NCBI RefSeq assembly: GCF_000147675.1 | Contig: NZ_ADGQ01000004.1 | Location: 24,172-88,171 of the forward strand | Direction of reading: 5' to 3' | Length of the DNA: 64,000 nucleotides | Source: Peptostreptococcus stomatis DSM 17678 | GTDB lineage: Bacteria; Bacillota; Clostridia; Peptostreptococcales; Peptostreptococcaceae | Part shown: positions 37,649 to 46,498 of the stretch, in pieces | How the letters are laid out: every line of letters begins with the position of its first letter | How positions within the stretch are numbered: position 1 is the first letter of the stretch | Program-made: the position numbers and the translations under genes | Notes under the pieces: model-generated | The model's input: the letters and a program-made list of their open reading frames with translations, nothing else | Databases searched by the model: none | What the model was told of the DNA's origin: nothing

Positions 37649-38037
37649 ATAAGAACTTTCTAAATAAAAGGCAGAAATATCTTAAGCAGAGATTTTTTCG
37701 ATATATAGACAAATTGTATATTAAGGTTAAGTCTGGTGAAAATTTAGATATATAGGAAATTTATATACCCATCTTAGCTTTGCATAATAATATTAAGTAA
37801 GATAAGGTATTAGATTTAAAATAATGAGTATATAAACTTTTCAGGGTGCACAATATTATATTATGTACCCTGATTTTTTTGCTGATATCTATATAAAATA
37901 AAAAGGTATTTTTTGAGAATAGATTTAAAGAATAAAAATATATATTTTAATTAAATTTAAAAAAGAAAAATATGCAATGATTTACCTTAGATAAATTTAT
38001 GAAAAGGTTACTTTAGATGATAAATTAAAAAAATTAT
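37649..38037. other. non-coding spacer between clpB and brnQ
   Basis: About 390 bases, AT-rich, with no open frame that looks coding. Apart from the terminator at 37841-37880 I see no structured element. The gap between clpB and that terminator (about 190 bases) holds no recognisable signal. Confidence 0.5.
37841..37880 (+). terminator. strong terminator downstream of clpB
   Basis: TCAGGGTGCA pairs with TGTACCCTGA (one G-T pair), with a further AT-rich stem inside, and is followed by seven Ts. It lies 190 bases behind the clpB stop. Confidence 0.85.
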
Positions 38038-38066
38038 TTGACAATACTGAAAATTAAGGTTATACT
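38038..38066 (+). promoter_or_regulatory. sigma-A type promoter of brnQ
   Basis: A perfect TTGACA (38038-38043), a 17-base spacer and TATACT (38061-38066). The start codon follows 47 bases later. Confidence 0.8.
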
Positions 38067-38113
38067 CTAAGAGAACTAATTTAATTTTGATTATTTTTAA
38101 GGAGGAGTTCAAA

Positions 38114-39409
38114 ATGAGTATCAAATTTAAAGACATTGTTGTCGTAGGTTTCGCATTATTCGCGATGTTCTTTGGTGCTGGTAACTTAATTTTCCCACCG
38201 TTCTTGGGCGTGATTTCAGGATCTAAATGGTTTATATCATTTATAGCATTCTTGTTCGCAGATGGTGGTTTGGCATTATTAGGTGTTATCGCAGCTACAG
38301 GTACACAGGGCGACATGATGGCATTTTTCGGAAGAGCTGGTAAGAAGCTTGGTGTTGTAATAGCATCATTAACTATCCTTTGTATAGGACCATTTGTTGC
38401 TATACCAAGAACTGCAGCTACAACTTATGAAATAGGTATAGTTCCTAATTTCGGACAGAGCCTAAGCCCAATAGTTTTTGCAATTATATTCTTCGTAATA
38501 GTTCTAGTATTAACTATTAAGCCTTCAAAGGTTGTAGATATAATTGGTGCTTTCTTGACACCAGTACTTCTAATCTGTTTGGCAGTATTGATCGTAAAGG
38601 GTATAGTAAGCCCACTTGGAGCACCACTTGATAGAACTCTTGTTGATAACGTATTTATAAGTGGTATCAACGATGGTTATCAGACTCTTGACGGTATGGC
38701 AGGTGCGGTATTCGCTGGTATAGTTATAGCATCTGTTAAGCAGAAGGGTTATACTGAAAAGCAGGCTCTAGTTAAGGCTACAATACTTGCAGGTATAGTA
38801 GCTGTTGTAGGTTTGGCCCTAGTATATGGTGGTCTTTCTTACCTAGGAGCTACTGTATCTCCACAGTTTGACAATACAGTTGAAAGAACTACACTTGTTA
38901 TATCAATAACTCAGGCTATACTTGGTGGACCAGGTAAGGTAATCCTTGGTCTAGTTGTTGGTCTAGCTTGCTTGACTACAGCTATAGGTCTTACATCTTC
39001 TTGTGGTAACTACTTCAGTGACCTTACAGAAGGTAAGCTTAAGTATGAAGTTATAGTTGTTGTGGTTTGTATATTCTCAGCAATCGTATCTAACTTTGGT
39101 GTTGACAAGATAATTAAGATAGCAGCACCTCTACTATATATGATGTACCCAGCGGTTGTTACTCTAATACTTCTTGGTCTAATCCATACAAAGATTCAGA
39201 ACAAAAATGTATACGTACTAGCAGTTTGGGTTGCTCTAATACTAGGTATTGCCCATGAATTATCATCTATAAAAGTATTCGCAGGTCTAGCAGGCCTAAC
39301 AGAAGCTTTAAACAAGTTACCAGGTTCAGCGGTAGGATTCTACTGGATTATACCAGTTGTAATTGCAGCTATAATTGGTAAGTTCATAGGAGCTAAGAAA
39401 GAAGCTTAA
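38114..39409 (+). CDS. brnQ: branched-chain amino acid transport system II carrier protein
   Basis: A Na+- or H+-coupled symporter for Leu/Ile/Val of the LIVCS family. About 12 membrane helices, starting with the family signature FALFAMFFGAGNLIFPP, and with AIPRTAATTYEI and LTSSCGNYFS later on. 431 residues. The start is ATG 38114 behind AAGGAGGAG; a longer in-frame ATG lies upstream of the ribosome site. The codon choice (more AAC, AAG and CTT/CTA) and near-consensus promoter suggest strong expression. Confidence 0.95.
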   Translation: MSIKFKDIVVVGFALFAMFFGAGNLIFPPFLGVISGSKWFISFIAFLFADGGLALLGVIAATGTQGDMMAFFGRAGKKLGVVIASLTILCIGPFVAIPRTAATTYEIGIVPNFGQSLSPIVFAIIFFVIVLVLTIKPSKVVDIIGAFLTPVLLICLAVLIVKGIVSPLGAPLDRTLVDNVFISGINDGYQTLDGMAGAVFAGIVIASVKQKGYTEKQALVKATILAGIVAVVGLALVYGGLSYLGATVSPQFDNTVERTTLVISITQAILGGPGKVILGLVVGLACLTTAIGLTSSCGNYFSDLTEGKLKYEVIVVVVCIFSAIVSNFGVDKIIKIAAPLLYMMYPAVVTLILLGLIHTKIQNKNVYVLAVWVALILGIAHELSSIKVFAGLAGLTEALNKLPGSAVGFYWIIPVVIAAIIGKFIGAKKEA

Positions 39410-39465
39410 GAGACTTATAAGTATAAGTTTTGACTAATTAACACAAAAAATAAACACACAGACAA

Positions 39466-39498
39466 GATCCCGGTTGATTTATTCAATCGGGATTTTTA
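39466..39498 (+). terminator. terminator after brnQ
   Basis: ATCCCGGTTGA pairs with TCAATCGGGAT (one G-T pair) and a TTTTT tract follows. Confidence 0.85.
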
Positions 39499-39687
39499 TG
39501 TTTACCTAAAAGACACTTAATATAAAATCAACCTATAGACTCAAGATGAAGCCTAAATATTAGTCAATTTCCAAACTATGTAACTTGAAAATAAGAGGGT
39601 CATATATTATAATGTTTATATAAATAATAGTCTGTAGGGCTGGTAGGTATATCAGTACTTATATAGGGTAGAAGTTGGAGGATTATA

Positions 39688-39738
39688 ATGTCTAAAAATA
39701 CGGGAAAGAACAAGAAAAAAATAAACCATACTATATGA
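39688..39738 (+). CDS. 16-codon leader frame, likely the real N-terminus of the next gene
   Basis: ATG with a strong GGAGGATTATA ribosome site opens MSKNTGKNKKKINHTI and stops at a TGA that overlaps the next ATG (ATGA). The frame contains seven consecutive As (39715-39721). A slip of -1 there, or one more A, would join this N-terminus to the membrane protein at 39735. It may be a frameshift, a phase-variable tract, a coupled leader peptide or a base-count error. Confidence 0.4.
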   Translation: MSKNTGKNKKKINHTI

Positions 39739-40040
39739 AACAGGATCATCTTGATAAGAAGGATGATAAGGGCAGTAATTCACCTATGTCTAATAATACC
39801 TTCTTGCTAGGTGTAGGTTTTTTGATTATTATATATTCTAGGTATTTGGCTAACCAGCTTTCTTCAGTCTTGGTTAATATATTGGGTCTAGGAGTAATGT
39901 TCTACGCTATGTTTAGATCATTCAATGAAGATAAGGAAAATGAAAAAAAGAGGGCAGTAGTTATTGATATCATAATAATGGGAATAATAGGACTTGCTAT
40001 GATTTACAGTATTTATTGGTTAACACAGGTTGCCTTTTAG
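39735..40040 (+). CDS. small membrane protein of unknown function
   Basis: 101 residues as listed: a charged N-terminus, then helices at about 22-40, 43-61 and 77-98. It is not recognised. The ATG at 39735 has no ribosome site of its own and depends on the overlapping leader frame (ATGA), or is an internal codon of a longer protein reached by a -1 shift in the A7 run. It lies between brnQ and the methionine riboswitch. Confidence 0.5.
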   Translation: MKQDHLDKKDDKGSNSPMSNNTFLLGVGFLIIIYSRYLANQLSSVLVNILGLGVMFYAMFRSFNEDKENEKKRAVVIDIIIMGIIGLAMIYSIYWLTQVAF

Positions 40041-40112
40041 CTTTTTTTATAAGGCTTTCAGAGGTTTTTTCTTATTGTTAAAAGACTAACTTAAAAAATA
40101 TTGAAAAAATTA

Positions 40113-40141
40113 TTGACAAAGTTCAAGTAATAACTTATCAT
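40113..40141 (+). promoter_or_regulatory. sigma-A type promoter of the metNIQ operon
   Basis: TTGACA (40113-40118), a 17-base spacer and TATCAT (40136-40141), directly ahead of the SAM riboswitch. Confidence 0.75.
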
Positions 40142-40161
40142 AAGTACATAACAAAATACAA

Positions 40162-40273
40162 ATCTCTTATCGAGAGTGGTGGAGGGACTGGCCCTGTGAA
40201 GCCCGGCAACCTAACTTTGTTAAGGTGCTAAATCCAGCGGTGTATATAACCGAAAGATGAGTAGTATTTCCAA
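40162..40273 (+). ncRNA. SAM-I (S-box) riboswitch
   Basis: The leader contains the S-box core in order: CTTATCGAGAG, GGTGGAGGGACTGGCCC, TGAAGCCCGGCAACC, AAGGTGCTAAATCC and the closing strand GATGAG that pairs with CTTATC. SAM binding should favour the terminator just behind. It controls the methionine ABC importer genes that follow. Confidence 0.95.
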
Positions 40274-40305
40274 GTCTGGGTATATTTTACTCAGGCATTT
40301 TTTTA
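40255..40305 (+). terminator. riboswitch expression-platform terminator
   Basis: GAGTA...TACTC flank a longer imperfect stem and a run of seven Ts follows (40299-40305). The 5' arm overlaps the riboswitch closing stem, as expected for SAM-controlled attenuation. Confidence 0.7.
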
Positions 40306-40338
40306 TTATTTATTAGAATTTATAGAAAGGAGTATTAG

Positions 40339-41307
40339 ATGATTGAAATAAAAGAAGTAAATAAGTTTTATGGTCAAAATCAAGTTTTGACTGACATAAA
40401 CTTAAACATAAAAGACGGGGAAATATTCGGCATCATAGGACATAGTGGCGCTGGTAAATCTACGATACTGAGATGTATTAATAGGTTAGAAGACTTTGAT
40501 TCAGGTTCTATATACGTCAATGGACAAGATGTAGCCAATTTGGACGATAGGGCTCTTAGAAACCTAAGAAAAGACCTAGGCATGATTTTCCAACATTTCT
40601 CTCTTCTAGAAAGAAAGACTGTTTTTGAAAATGTAGCCCTACCAATGGAATGTTTTAAATATTCCAAGGAGGAAATAAAGTCTAGAGTTGAAGAACTATT
40701 AGACCTAGTTGGTATTTTGGATAAAAAGGATGTAAAGCCAAGAAACCTAAGTGGTGGACAAAAGCAAAGAGTTGCCATAGCGAGGGCCTTGACGATGAAT
40801 CCATCCGTATTACTTTGTGATGAGGCTACGTCAGCCTTAGACCCAAAGACTACAAAATCTATTCTAGACCTTCTACAGGAGATAAACCAAAAGCTGGGCA
40901 TAACTATAGTAATAGTTACCCACCAGATGGAAGTAATAAAGCAAGTTTGCACAAGGACTGCCATAATGGATGCTGGTAAGGTTTTAGAAGTGGGAGAAAC
41001 AGAAGAAATATTCTTAAAGAATAACAAACCTCTAAGAAAATTACTTGGAGAAGAAAATATAGTCCTACCTAGTGGTTGTAATTTAAAGCTACTGTTCACT
41101 AATGACAGATCAAATGATCCTGTAATAACAGGTATGGCTAGAGAGCTTTCCATAGACGTATCTATAATATATGGTAAATTGGAAAAGTTTAGAGAAAATA
41201 TACTGGGATCACTTATTATAAATGTTCCAAGGGAAAGACTTGGAGATGTTGAAAAATATTTAACTGATCATGGTATGAGATGGCAGGAGGTAGACAATGA
41301 GCTTTAA
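40339..41307 (+). CDS. metN: methionine ABC importer ATP-binding protein
   Basis: ATPase of the MetNIQ importer for L-/D-methionine. Walker A GHSGAGKST, signature LSGGQKQRVAIARA, Walker B LLCDEATSALD and H-loop VTHQME are all intact. The C-terminal NIL/ACT-like domain (about 245-322) is the regulatory domain that senses internal methionine in MetN. 322 residues. It overlaps metI by 11 bases. Control by the S-box ahead fits the role. Confidence 0.96.
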   Translation: MIEIKEVNKFYGQNQVLTDINLNIKDGEIFGIIGHSGAGKSTILRCINRLEDFDSGSIYVNGQDVANLDDRALRNLRKDLGMIFQHFSLLERKTVFENVALPMECFKYSKEEIKSRVEELLDLVGILDKKDVKPRNLSGGQKQRVAIARALTMNPSVLLCDEATSALDPKTTKSILDLLQEINQKLGITIVIVTHQMEVIKQVCTRTAIMDAGKVLEVGETEEIFLKNNKPLRKLLGEENIVLPSGCNLKLLFTNDRSNDPVITGMARELSIDVSIIYGKLEKFRENILGSLIINVPRERLGDVEKYLTDHGMRWQEVDNEL

Positions 41308-41950
41308 AGATTATATGATGAATTTATTCCCGACTGCCTTTATGGAAACACTTTATATGATTTTGGTTCCGACTTTAATAGCATCTATAATTGGTTTTAT
41401 AATTGCAATCATTTTGGTAATAACTAAGGATGATGGATTAAAGCCTAATAAGACTGTATACAATACATTGGGACTAATAGTAAATATATTTAGATCCTTC
41501 CCATTTATTATCTTAATTGTAGCTATTAGTAGCTTTACAAGGTTGGTTGTGGGAACTAGTATTGGTAATACAGCGGCCCTAGTACCAATTACAGTTGGTA
41601 CAGCACCTTTCATAGCAAGATTGATAGAGTCGTCTTTAAATGAAGTAGACAAGGGCTTAATCGAGGCTGCAAAATCATTTGGAGCAACAAATGTACAGAT
41701 AATTTTTAAGGTTATGGTAAAGGAGTCAGTTCCATCTATTGTATTAGGGGTAACCCTTACAATAATATCAGTGCTAGGTTACACTGCAATTGCAGGAGCT
41801 GTTGGTGCTGGTGGTCTTGGTAATGTGGCTATCGTATACGGATACCAGCAATTTGATAAAAATGTGATGTTCTTCACAGTTGTTGCCCTGGTAATCCTGG
41901 TACAAATTATCCAGAACCTAGGAGACTTTTTGTATAAAAAGTTAAAGTAA
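41297..41950 (+). CDS. metI: methionine ABC importer permease
   Basis: 217 residues, five membrane helices, with the MetI-family coupling segment EAAKSFGATNVQIIFKVMVKE that docks on MetN and the GAVGAGGLGNVAI stretch near the C-terminus. Translationally coupled to metN by overlap. metQ follows after 104 bases, which contain the metQ ribosome site. Confidence 0.96.
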   Translation: MSFKDYMMNLFPTAFMETLYMILVPTLIASIIGFIIAIILVITKDDGLKPNKTVYNTLGLIVNIFRSFPFIILIVAISSFTRLVVGTSIGNTAALVPITVGTAPFIARLIESSLNEVDKGLIEAAKSFGATNVQIIFKVMVKESVPSIVLGVTLTIISVLGYTAIAGAVGAGGLGNVAIVYGYQQFDKNVMFFTVVALVILVQIIQNLGDFLYKKLK

Positions 41951-42054
41951 TAACTTATATAAAATAGCTAACTAAATTTAGAATTTAGTGCTATAATATA
42001 AATTAAAATTAATTGGAATTTTTAGAAAAATAAAAAATTTTAGGAGGTACAAGT

Positions 42055-42879
42055 ATGAAAGCAAAGAAATTTTTAACACTAGCTGCAGTAGCAGTACTAT
42101 CATTAGGCCTAGTTGCTTGTGGAGCAAACAAGGAAGCAGATAAGGGTGGATCTTCAGGTGATGATAAGACTATCGTAGTAGGTGCAACACCTAACCCACA
42201 CGCACAGATATTGAACGAAGTAGTAAAGCCAATTCTTGAAAAGGAAGGATATAAGCTAGATGTTAAGGTATTTAACGACTATGTTCTACCTAACAAGGGC
42301 TTGACTGAAAAGTCACTAGATGCTAACTACTTCCAGCATGTACCATACTTAGATGAGTACAATGCTAAGAATAAGACTGACATAGTATACACAGCTAAGG
42401 TACACTTAGAGCCAATGGGTGTTTATTCAAATTCTCTAAAGAAGGTTAGTGATGCTAAGGATGGTGCTACAGTTGCTGTTCCAAACGATGCTACAAATGA
42501 ATCAAGAGCTCTTAAGTTACTTGCTAGAGAAGGTTTAATAAAGGTTGCAGATAAGGACCTATTAACTAAGAACGATATTACTGAAAATCCAAAGAATATT
42601 GAAATTAAGGAGCTTGCAGCTGAACAGCTACCAACAGCATTAAAGGATGTAGACCTTGCAGTTATAAACTCTAACTATGCACTTGAAGCTAAGCTAAACC
42701 CTACTAAGGATTCAATCGCAATCGAGTCAACTGATTCTCCATATGCTAATATACTAGCGGTTAGAAAGGGTGACGAAAGCAGCGAAAAGATTAAGGCTCT
42801 TACAAAAGCCCTTACATCACCAGAAGTTAAGAAGTATATCGAAGAAAAGTACAATGGTGCTATAATAGCTTCTTTTTAA
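42055..42879 (+). CDS. metQ: methionine-binding lipoprotein
   Basis: The substrate-binding part of the MetNIQ importer. The signal peptide ends in the lipobox LVAC with lipid-modified Cys22. The NlpA/MetQ domain starts at IVVGATPNPHAQILN and continues with LDANYFQHVPYL and the NDATNESRALKLL segment. The 274-residue length is typical. The codon use is biased (AAC, AAG, GCT/GCA) as in a highly expressed gene. Confidence 0.96.
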   Translation: MKAKKFLTLAAVAVLSLGLVACGANKEADKGGSSGDDKTIVVGATPNPHAQILNEVVKPILEKEGYKLDVKVFNDYVLPNKGLTEKSLDANYFQHVPYLDEYNAKNKTDIVYTAKVHLEPMGVYSNSLKKVSDAKDGATVAVPNDATNESRALKLLAREGLIKVADKDLLTKNDITENPKNIEIKELAAEQLPTALKDVDLAVINSNYALEAKLNPTKDSIAIESTDSPYANILAVRKGDESSEKIKALTKALTSPEVKKYIEEKYNGAIIASF

Positions 42880-42918
42880 TTAAGGTATAAGAGCATACAA
42901 AATTTAAATGTAAAATAT

Positions 42919-42950
42919 AAAGAAGAGGTCAGCATTTGACCTCTTCTTTT
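42919..42950. terminator. terminator behind metQ
   Basis: AGAAGAGGTCA / TGACCTCTTCT stem with a GCAT loop and a TTTT tail. The A-run on the 5' side allows it to work for the convergent gene too. Confidence 0.88.
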
Positions 42951-42993
42951 ACGTTTATATGTATTTATTTACTATAGGCTTGATGAATTATCC

Positions 42994-43464
42994 CTAGTGG
43001 TTATGGTGGTGGTCTTCACAACCACAATCACATTCAGGGTGTTCAGCCATATACTTCTTATATTCATTTTCAACAGCCTTATATTCTTCTAACATCTGAT
43101 TATAATTAGGAAGGGCTTCTTCATCTTCTAACTCTGTTCCATTCCAGTCTGCATACATCATCTGGTCACCATTTGTAAGAATCATCCTACCAACGTGAGT
43201 AGATTCATCAATCAACTCAAGGAAGTCCATCTGACCATCAACAACGCTTTCAGTTAATTCTATATCATCGTCTAAGCAAACTACTATCATAAGTGGTAGA
43301 AGGGCACCCTCTTCATCTTCAGTAGTAACTGTGATATCTATAGTACCCTCTACACCTTCCTCATACTCTGATAGGGGAGTATCAATTTCAATCATTTCTT
43401 CAGGAACACCTAATTCCTGGATCAAATATTCTACAACTCTATCTTTAACTAATTCTTTTGACAT
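42994..43464 (-). CDS. acidic HsdR-N-like protein with Cys/His-rich tail
   Basis: 156 residues, strongly acidic. The N-terminal segment (VKDRVVEYLIQELGVPEEMIEIDTPLSEYEEG...) resembles the N-terminal domain found in type I restriction HsdR subunits and in stand-alone proteins of the same fold. The PD-(D/E)XK nuclease residues are not clear. The end, ECDCGCEDHHHNH, is a likely metal-binding tail. No hsdM or hsdS is nearby, so this is not a restriction system. AAAGGAG precedes the start. Confidence 0.6.
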   Translation of the reverse strand: MSKELVKDRVVEYLIQELGVPEEMIEIDTPLSEYEEGVEGTIDITVTTEDEEGALLPLMIVVCLDDDIELTESVVDGQMDFLELIDESTHVGRMILTNGDQMMYADWNGTELEDEEALPNYNQMLEEYKAVENEYKKYMAEHPECDCGCEDHHHNH

Positions 43465-43688
43465 ATTTTTCTCCTTTCAAACTTTAGGTCTTAAATACCT
43501 TATAAATAATCTAGCTAGCTAATCCAAGACCTAGCTGGATATTTATCATATCAAGTATATTATAGCATTGTAAGTATTTAAAGTCTAGAATTTATACCTT
43601 TAAAGGTAAAATTAAGCATATAGAGATATCCTCATAATACAGATTGAGATTAAGGAATAAACTAGAAATCTGTATTGGAGGTATGAAA

Positions 43689-44747
43689 ATGAACATATTT
43701 AAAAATAAGAGTAAAAAAAATATTAAAAGCAAGATATTATCCTTGGTAGCTATGCTAGCTATGACGACAGCATTTGCAGGTCATGCCCTTGCTGATTCCG
43801 GTGAAGTTGTAACGCTGGGAGCCAACTTAAATGCCAGTCAGAAACAGGCTATTTTAAACTACTTTGGTGTAGATGAGGCAAACTCAAATATAATTTATGT
43901 AAACAACCAGCAGGAGAGGAAGTATCTGGGAGGTATAGCACCAGAGGCCCAGATTGGCAGGGTGACAATGTCGTCTTCATATGTTGTGCCAACGACAAGT
44001 GGTGGTATAAATGTAAAGACATCAAATATAACTTGGGTAACTAGTTCTATGATAGCATCTACACTTGCTACAGCTGGTGTGGAAAATGCCAATGTAGTAG
44101 CGGCAGCCCCATTCCCAGTAAGTGGTACAGGAGCCTTAACAGGTATTACAATGGCCTTTGAAAAATCATCTGGAGAGAAATTGACAGAAGAGAAAAAGAA
44201 GTTGGCCAACAAGGAGCTGATAACTACAGGTAACCTTGCTGAATCAGTGGGTAAGGACAAGGCGGCAGGTATAATCAACGATACTAAGAAGGAAGTAATA
44301 AAGAAGGATATGGACTCTGAAAAGGAAATTAAGGATACAGTAAAGAAGGTAGCTGACAACTATAATGTAACCCTTAATACTGGTGATATAAATATTATTA
44401 CCAACCTAATGAAGGATGTAGGTAACCAGAACTACAACTACAATGATATGAAGGATACTTTGAACAATGTAAGTGCCAATGTAAAGAACAACCTAAGTAA
44501 GGCCGGTGAAAAGATAGAGTCTAGTGGTATAATAGACAAGGCTTCATCATGGTTGAAGAACAACAAGGATGCAAGCAACTTCTTTAATAAGTTTGACGAT
44601 TCAAAGCTATCTAAGAATGCTGTGGTAAGTACTACATCAACAGGACTAGAAGAGGCTAAGAAGGCTGCTGGTGACCTGGCAGACAAGGCTCAGAAGTCAG
44701 GTCTACTTGATAGAATAATAGAGTTTATAAACTCATTTTTTAACTAG
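43689..44747 (+). CDS. secreted DUF1002 family protein
   Basis: 352 residues with a signal peptide (about 1-36, ending GHALA before DSGEVV). The DUF1002 domain covers about 40-260: TLGANLNASQKQAILNYFGV, IGRVTMSSSYV, GINVKTSNITWVTSSMIASTLATAGVENANVVAAAPFPVSGTGAL are typical of the family. The C-terminal 100 residues are helical and Lys/Asn-rich. The function of DUF1002 is unknown; it is common in spore-forming and other Firmicutes. ATG 43689 is best placed behind TTGGAGGT; ATG 43683 sits too close to it. Confidence 0.85.
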   Translation: MNIFKNKSKKNIKSKILSLVAMLAMTTAFAGHALADSGEVVTLGANLNASQKQAILNYFGVDEANSNIIYVNNQQERKYLGGIAPEAQIGRVTMSSSYVVPTTSGGINVKTSNITWVTSSMIASTLATAGVENANVVAAAPFPVSGTGALTGITMAFEKSSGEKLTEEKKKLANKELITTGNLAESVGKDKAAGIINDTKKEVIKKDMDSEKEIKDTVKKVADNYNVTLNTGDINIITNLMKDVGNQNYNYNDMKDTLNNVSANVKNNLSKAGEKIESSGIIDKASSWLKNNKDASNFFNKFDDSKLSKNAVVSTTSTGLEEAKKAAGDLADKAQKSGLLDRIIEFINSFFN

Positions 44748-44759
44748 TTTATAAAAATA

Positions 44760-44791
44760 GAGGTATACATTTACGAGTAAATGTATACCTC
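44760..44791. terminator. perfect-stem bidirectional terminator
   Basis: A perfect inverted repeat, GAGGTATACATTTAC against GTAAATGTATACCTC, lies between convergent genes. The minus strand continues into a clean T-tract (CTATTTTTAT), while the plus-strand T-run is interrupted. Confidence 0.85.
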
Positions 44792-44830
44792 ACTTTATTT
44801 GTCTTAATTTAAACTTCAAGGTAAGTGAAT

Positions 44831-45781
44831 TTAATACATTGTCTTAAATTCATAGCCAGCAGACTTGTAGTACTTTATTATCTTGTCCAAGTATTTAGCT
44901 GTTTCTTCCTTACCATAAGTATCATGCATTAACAGGACAACAAGGTTTTTACCCTTACTGCTTTCTACTGCATGCTTATAAAGCTCATCGGCACTTTTCT
45001 TAGCACCTTCAGCATCAGCATTTAGGGCATTCCAGTCTATTGAAGCCTTATTATTCTTAATTAGATACTCATTAAGTGGTTCAGTCTTTTGCCATGATAT
45101 CTGACCACCTGGACACCTGTAAACTCTGGTTTCAAAATCAAAGCCAAGGCTCTTTTTGATTAGGTCTGCATTCTTGTCAAAATCTGCAGTGTAGTTTGAT
45201 AGGTTTAAAACCCTGCCAGGATATAGGTGACTATAGTCATGTGAATATGAGTGGTTGGCAATAGCCATACCTTCATTATATTCCTGCTTTAAAATTTCTG
45301 CAGCCCCATTCATGGCTAGTGACTTACCTATAACAAAGAATGTAGCCTTTACATCATTGTCCTTAAGAGTTTTAAGGATATTTGGTGTATTTGTAAGAGA
45401 AGGTCCATCATCAAATGTTAAGAATACCTGCTTTTTACCACCGTTATCATAGTCATAAGTGTTTAGGGCATTCCAGATCTTCTGGGCATCCACACCATGT
45501 AACTTTTTCGCATCTTCCTTTTGGCCAATCACAGTTTTTGTTTTTTTGCCATCAGTCTGAGCCTGATTATTTTCAATCTTTGTCTTATTATCAGCTTCTT
45601 CATTACTTCTATAAGCACTTATTAGCTTAAAGCAGCCGGCAACACATGCAATAACCATTAAAAGTAATAAGATTTTTTTTGCATTAAAGCCAGCTCTTTT
45701 TTTCCTCTTTGGTAAACGTATGTCTCTTTTCTTAGGATTAGTCCTACTATAGTTTATATAATGTTTGTTTTCTTTTTTCAT
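44831..45781 (-). CDS. membrane-anchored polysaccharide deacetylase
   Basis: 316 residues: basic cytoplasmic tail, membrane helix at about 33-52, linker, then a carbohydrate-esterase-4 domain. Catalytic motifs: TFDDGP (about 121-126), HSYSHDY with the two metal His, RCPGGQ and LLMHDTYG. It most likely removes acetyl groups from peptidoglycan GlcNAc or another envelope glycan outside the cell. Compared with PgdA it lacks long N-terminal domains. It stands alone, divergent from the rubredoxin-like gene. Confidence 0.9.
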   Translation of the reverse strand: MKKENKHYINYSRTNPKKRDIRLPKRKKRAGFNAKKILLLLMVIACVAGCFKLISAYRSNEEADNKTKIENNQAQTDGKKTKTVIGQKEDAKKLHGVDAQKIWNALNTYDYDNGGKKQVFLTFDDGPSLTNTPNILKTLKDNDVKATFFVIGKSLAMNGAAEILKQEYNEGMAIANHSYSHDYSHLYPGRVLNLSNYTADFDKNADLIKKSLGFDFETRVYRCPGGQISWQKTEPLNEYLIKNNKASIDWNALNADAEGAKKSADELYKHAVESSKGKNLVVLLMHDTYGKEETAKYLDKIIKYYKSAGYEFKTMY

Positions 45782-45969
45782 AGTTTATCCTCCCGTCTTT
45801 ATATTTTACTACATAAATGGGATTTTTTAAAGGATACTTTTGAATAAAAACAGTAAAATATTATAAAAAATTTATAAATTTATCTGAGAATGTAGACAAG
45901 TCAGTATATATAGGATATTATATTTTGAGATGTATCTATTTTTATCAACTTTAAATGAGAGGTGTTAAA

Positions 45970-46476
45970 ATGAAGCGATTTAAGTGTAAAGAATGCGGTT
46001 ATATCCATATAGGTGATGAGGCTCCAGATGTCTGTCCAGTATGTGGCTATGACAAGAGCATATTTGTAAAAATGGATCAAGTTGAAGAAGGAGAAAATAT
46101 TGCTTATGCCATGATAGAGGAATTAGATGTTACTTCCATAAAAATTCTTAGGCAGTTGATTGATGATACTTCTGAGATGGCTGCGGTGGCATCTGCCATG
46201 GCCAAGAGGGCTTTAATGGAAAATAATCTAGACCTAGAAAAATATTTTAATGCTCTTGCATTAGAACTTTTGGACCAGGCATCAATATATATGATTTACT
46301 CAGGAGAATTCTTAGAGGTTACATCTAGTGCAAATAGACCTGAGTTAGAGAAAAAACTGCAAAATGAGATGATAAAGATAGATAAGTTTATTGAGGCTAT
46401 ATCTGATATGGATTTGGAAGAAGTCGTGGATGTTTTAGAGGCAAATAAGAAAAAAATAGGTGCTTTGATGATTTAG
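45970..46476 (+). CDS. rubredoxin-like protein with helical C-terminal domain
   Basis: 168 residues. The first 40 form a rubredoxin-type zinc/iron knuckle: FKCKECGYIHIGDEAPDVCPVCGYDKSIF (two CxxCG). The rest is helical, but the ExxH motifs of rubrerythrin diiron sites are not present, so it is not a functional rubrerythrin. An electron-transfer or redox-sensing role is possible. The start is ATG 45970 behind GAGAGGTG. A YitT gene follows after 22 bases. Confidence 0.7.
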   Translation: MKRFKCKECGYIHIGDEAPDVCPVCGYDKSIFVKMDQVEEGENIAYAMIEELDVTSIKILRQLIDDTSEMAAVASAMAKRALMENNLDLEKYFNALALELLDQASIYMIYSGEFLEVTSSANRPELEKKLQNEMIKIDKFIEAISDMDLEEVVDVLEANKKKIGALMI

Positions 46477-46498
46477 CAAGTTGCTAGAGGAGGAAGTA

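Noticed and set aside
40380-41153. 257-codon minus-strand frame inside metN
   Set aside because: Shadow of the intact metN; no translation signals.
42994-43464. Part of a type I restriction-modification system
   Set aside because: No helicase, methylase or specificity gene is near; the protein is short and highly acidic.
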